Source: Phycisphaerales bacterium (GTDB lineage Bacteria > Planctomycetota > Phycisphaerae > Phycisphaerales > SM1A02). Taken from it: a DNA stretch of 64,000 nt. A model generated the notes under the pieces. That model searched no databases. It saw only the letters and a program-made list of their open reading frames with translations, and was not told the origin of the DNA. Every line of letters starts with the position of its first letter. The stretch's first letter is position 1. This document shows positions 63,046 through 64,000 of this stretch, piece after piece. The stretch covers positions 213,522 to 277,521 of the forward strand of contig JAKVBU010000006.1 of assembly GCA_022446885.1 (NCBI GenBank). The letters run 5' to 3'. The position numbers and the translations under genes are program-made.

Positions 63046-64000
63046 CGACCACTTGATCCACCGTGCCCAGCCCCCATGTTCGTTCGCAATACGATCGGCG
63101 CATCACCTGTCGTGTAGTCTCGCAATCGTTGAGCCCACTTCGCCGGCTCCCAATAGTGCACACGCGGGTCGTTCAGCCCCGCTGTCACAAGTAAGGCCGG
63201 GTAGGGATGTGGCCCAACATTGTCGTAGGGCGAGTACGACAGCATGTACTTGTAAAAGTCAGGCTCATTGGGATTCCCCCACTCCTCATACTCCATCACA
63301 GTAAGCGGAATCGATGGGTCCATCATGGTGTTCATGACATCCACGAAAGGCACCGCCGCATGCGCCGCCGCACACATGTCCGGTCGCATGTTCAACACAG
63401 CCCCGATCAACAGCCCCCCTGCCGACCCCCCTTCGATTGCAATCCGTTCCGGATCAGCCCAGCCCGCCTCCACCAGACCATCTCGCACATCGACAAAGTC
63501 CGTGAACGTATTCCGCTTGTGCTTGAACTTCCCTTGTTCGTACCAATGCCGCCCCATCTCGCCACCTCCTCTGACATGAGCGATGGCATACACGGCGCCA
63601 CGGTCAAGCCACGACGGCCGTGTAACTGAGAAACGTGGGTTCATAGACGACCCATACGAGCCATACCCGTACAGCAACATCGGGTTTGACCCATCTGGCT
63701 CAACCCCTTTGCGCATCACCAGAGAGACAGGAATCCGCGTCCCGTCACGCGCTTCAATCTCAACCCGCTGCACTGCGTACCCGTCTGGCTCCCACCCCGG
63801 CACTTCCTTCTGTTTCAACACCCTCCAGCTGAGATCTTCAAACGACAATTCCACAGTTTGACTTGGGGTCAAAGGTGACTGGTAGCTCAGTCGAACGGCA
63901 TCCGCGTCAAACACCTTGTTCACACCCAGCCCGACCGTTGCCACTTGCTCGGGCAGATCCACCAACCTTCGATTCCCCGACTGATCAAGAAATTCCAGTG
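62967..64000 (-). CDS. Prolyl oligopeptidase-family serine peptidase, oligopeptidase B-like (5' end outside window)
   Basis: The frame is open to the window edge, so only the C-terminal 344 or so residues are here: the end of the propeller and the whole alpha/beta-hydrolase domain. Motifs: RDGTRIPVSLVMRKG, PMLLYGYGSYGSSMNP, GRGGGEMG-like HVRGGGEMGRHWYEQGK, the nucleophile IEGGSAGGLLIGAVLNMRPD, Asp in TAGLNDPRVHYWEPAKW and His in NMGAGHGGSSGR. This matches protease II/oligopeptidase B, which cleaves after basic residues. Substrate specificity residues are not all in view. Confidence 0.92.
   Translation of the reverse strand, partial: LEFLDQSGNRRLVDLPEQVATVGLGVNKVFDADAVRLSYQSPLTPSQTVELSFEDLSWRVLKQKEVPGWEPDGYAVQRVEIEARDGTRIPVSLVMRKGVEPDGSNPMLLYGYGSYGSSMNPRFSVTRPSWLDRGAVYAIAHVRGGGEMGRHWYEQGKFKHKRNTFTDFVDVRDGLVEAGWADPERIAIEGGSAGGLLIGAVLNMRPDMCAAAHAAVPFVDVMNTMMDPSIPLTVMEYEEWGNPNEPDFYKYMLSYSPYDNVGPHPYPALLVTAGLNDPRVHYWEPAKWAQRLRDYTTGDAPIVLRTNMGAGHGGSSGRYARFREVAWEDAWLMDGLGLGVDPK

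Noticed and set aside
1..64000. tRNA, rRNA, CRISPR arrays, prophage or integrative element boundaries
   Set aside because: No cloverleaf, rRNA segment, regularly spaced repeat, integrase or structural phage gene was seen; the only mobile-type gene is the RAYT.

Overview
The window reads as chromosomal DNA of a high-GC planctomycete, most likely of the Phycisphaerae type. The lineage markers are a gene with a planctomycete cytochrome-c domain plus DUF1549/DUF1553, followed by a Tat-exported DUF1501 gene; two giant secreted dehydrogenase-like propeller/HEAT proteins, one ending in a cytochrome c domain and one in a blue-copper domain; an SGNH-like hydrolase with a GNT block; and a Tat-exported Gfo/Idh/MocA oxidoreductase. 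Two porins, an RND tripartite pump and outer-membrane lipoproteins show a Gram-negative envelope. The organism assignment is inference from gene content only. No rRNA, tRNA or CRISPR was seen.

Layout. 1-5200: thiC (cut by the window start) behind a clear TPP riboswitch, divergent from a ThiF/MoeB-type E1 enzyme, then a nitroreductase, a Gfo/Idh/MocA oxidoreductase and a convergent DUF493 gene. 5371-11235: a large secreted metzincin-type metalloprotease carrying an inserted beta-rich domain, an M24 peptidase, a small lipoprotein and decayed type II secretion pseudopilin fragments. 11380-26897: a central sugar-metabolism hub. The minus strand runs rpiB-tal fusion, gnd, zwf, pgl, an RsbU-like PP2C phosphatase, a 707-aa secreted protein, lemA and an M48 protease, mostly overlapping by a few bases through pgl. 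The plus strand runs a ROK sugar kinase, pgi and a glycogen debranching enzyme, also overlapping. The two arms share a 58-bp divergent promoter region, so glycogen to glucose-6-P to the pentose phosphate pathway is encoded in one place.

26934-46976: envelope and electron-transfer genes: an OprO/P-type porin, the PSD1/DUF1501 pair, a GluR0-like ligand-gated potassium channel coupled to a MATE transporter, the two large propeller proteins with the SGNH hydrolase, a small membrane protein, an OprB-type porin, an MFS transporter and a SixA phosphatase. 46976-56413: an unusually long polyphosphate kinase with a C-terminal winged-helix-like extension, a small unknown protein, a TetR regulator, an isoaspartyl peptidase, a Tat-exported amidase, 3-methyladenine glycosylase I, an ABC-2 exporter and peptidase E. 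56471-64000: an RND efflux operon, a REP-associated tyrosine transposase (RAYT) gene beside a perfect 21-bp inverted repeat, and a convergent oligopeptidase B-like gene cut by the window end.

The most general signal is regulatory. Twelve genes have a TANNNT hexamer ending 6-9 bases before the start codon, mostly without a good Shine-Dalgarno sequence. This fits leaderless transcription with a relaxed -10 element, and it also helps choose several start codons. The other points worth following are the RpiB-transaldolase fusion, the PPK1 extension, the channel/MATE pair, the paired copper/heme propeller proteins and the RAYT/REP locus.
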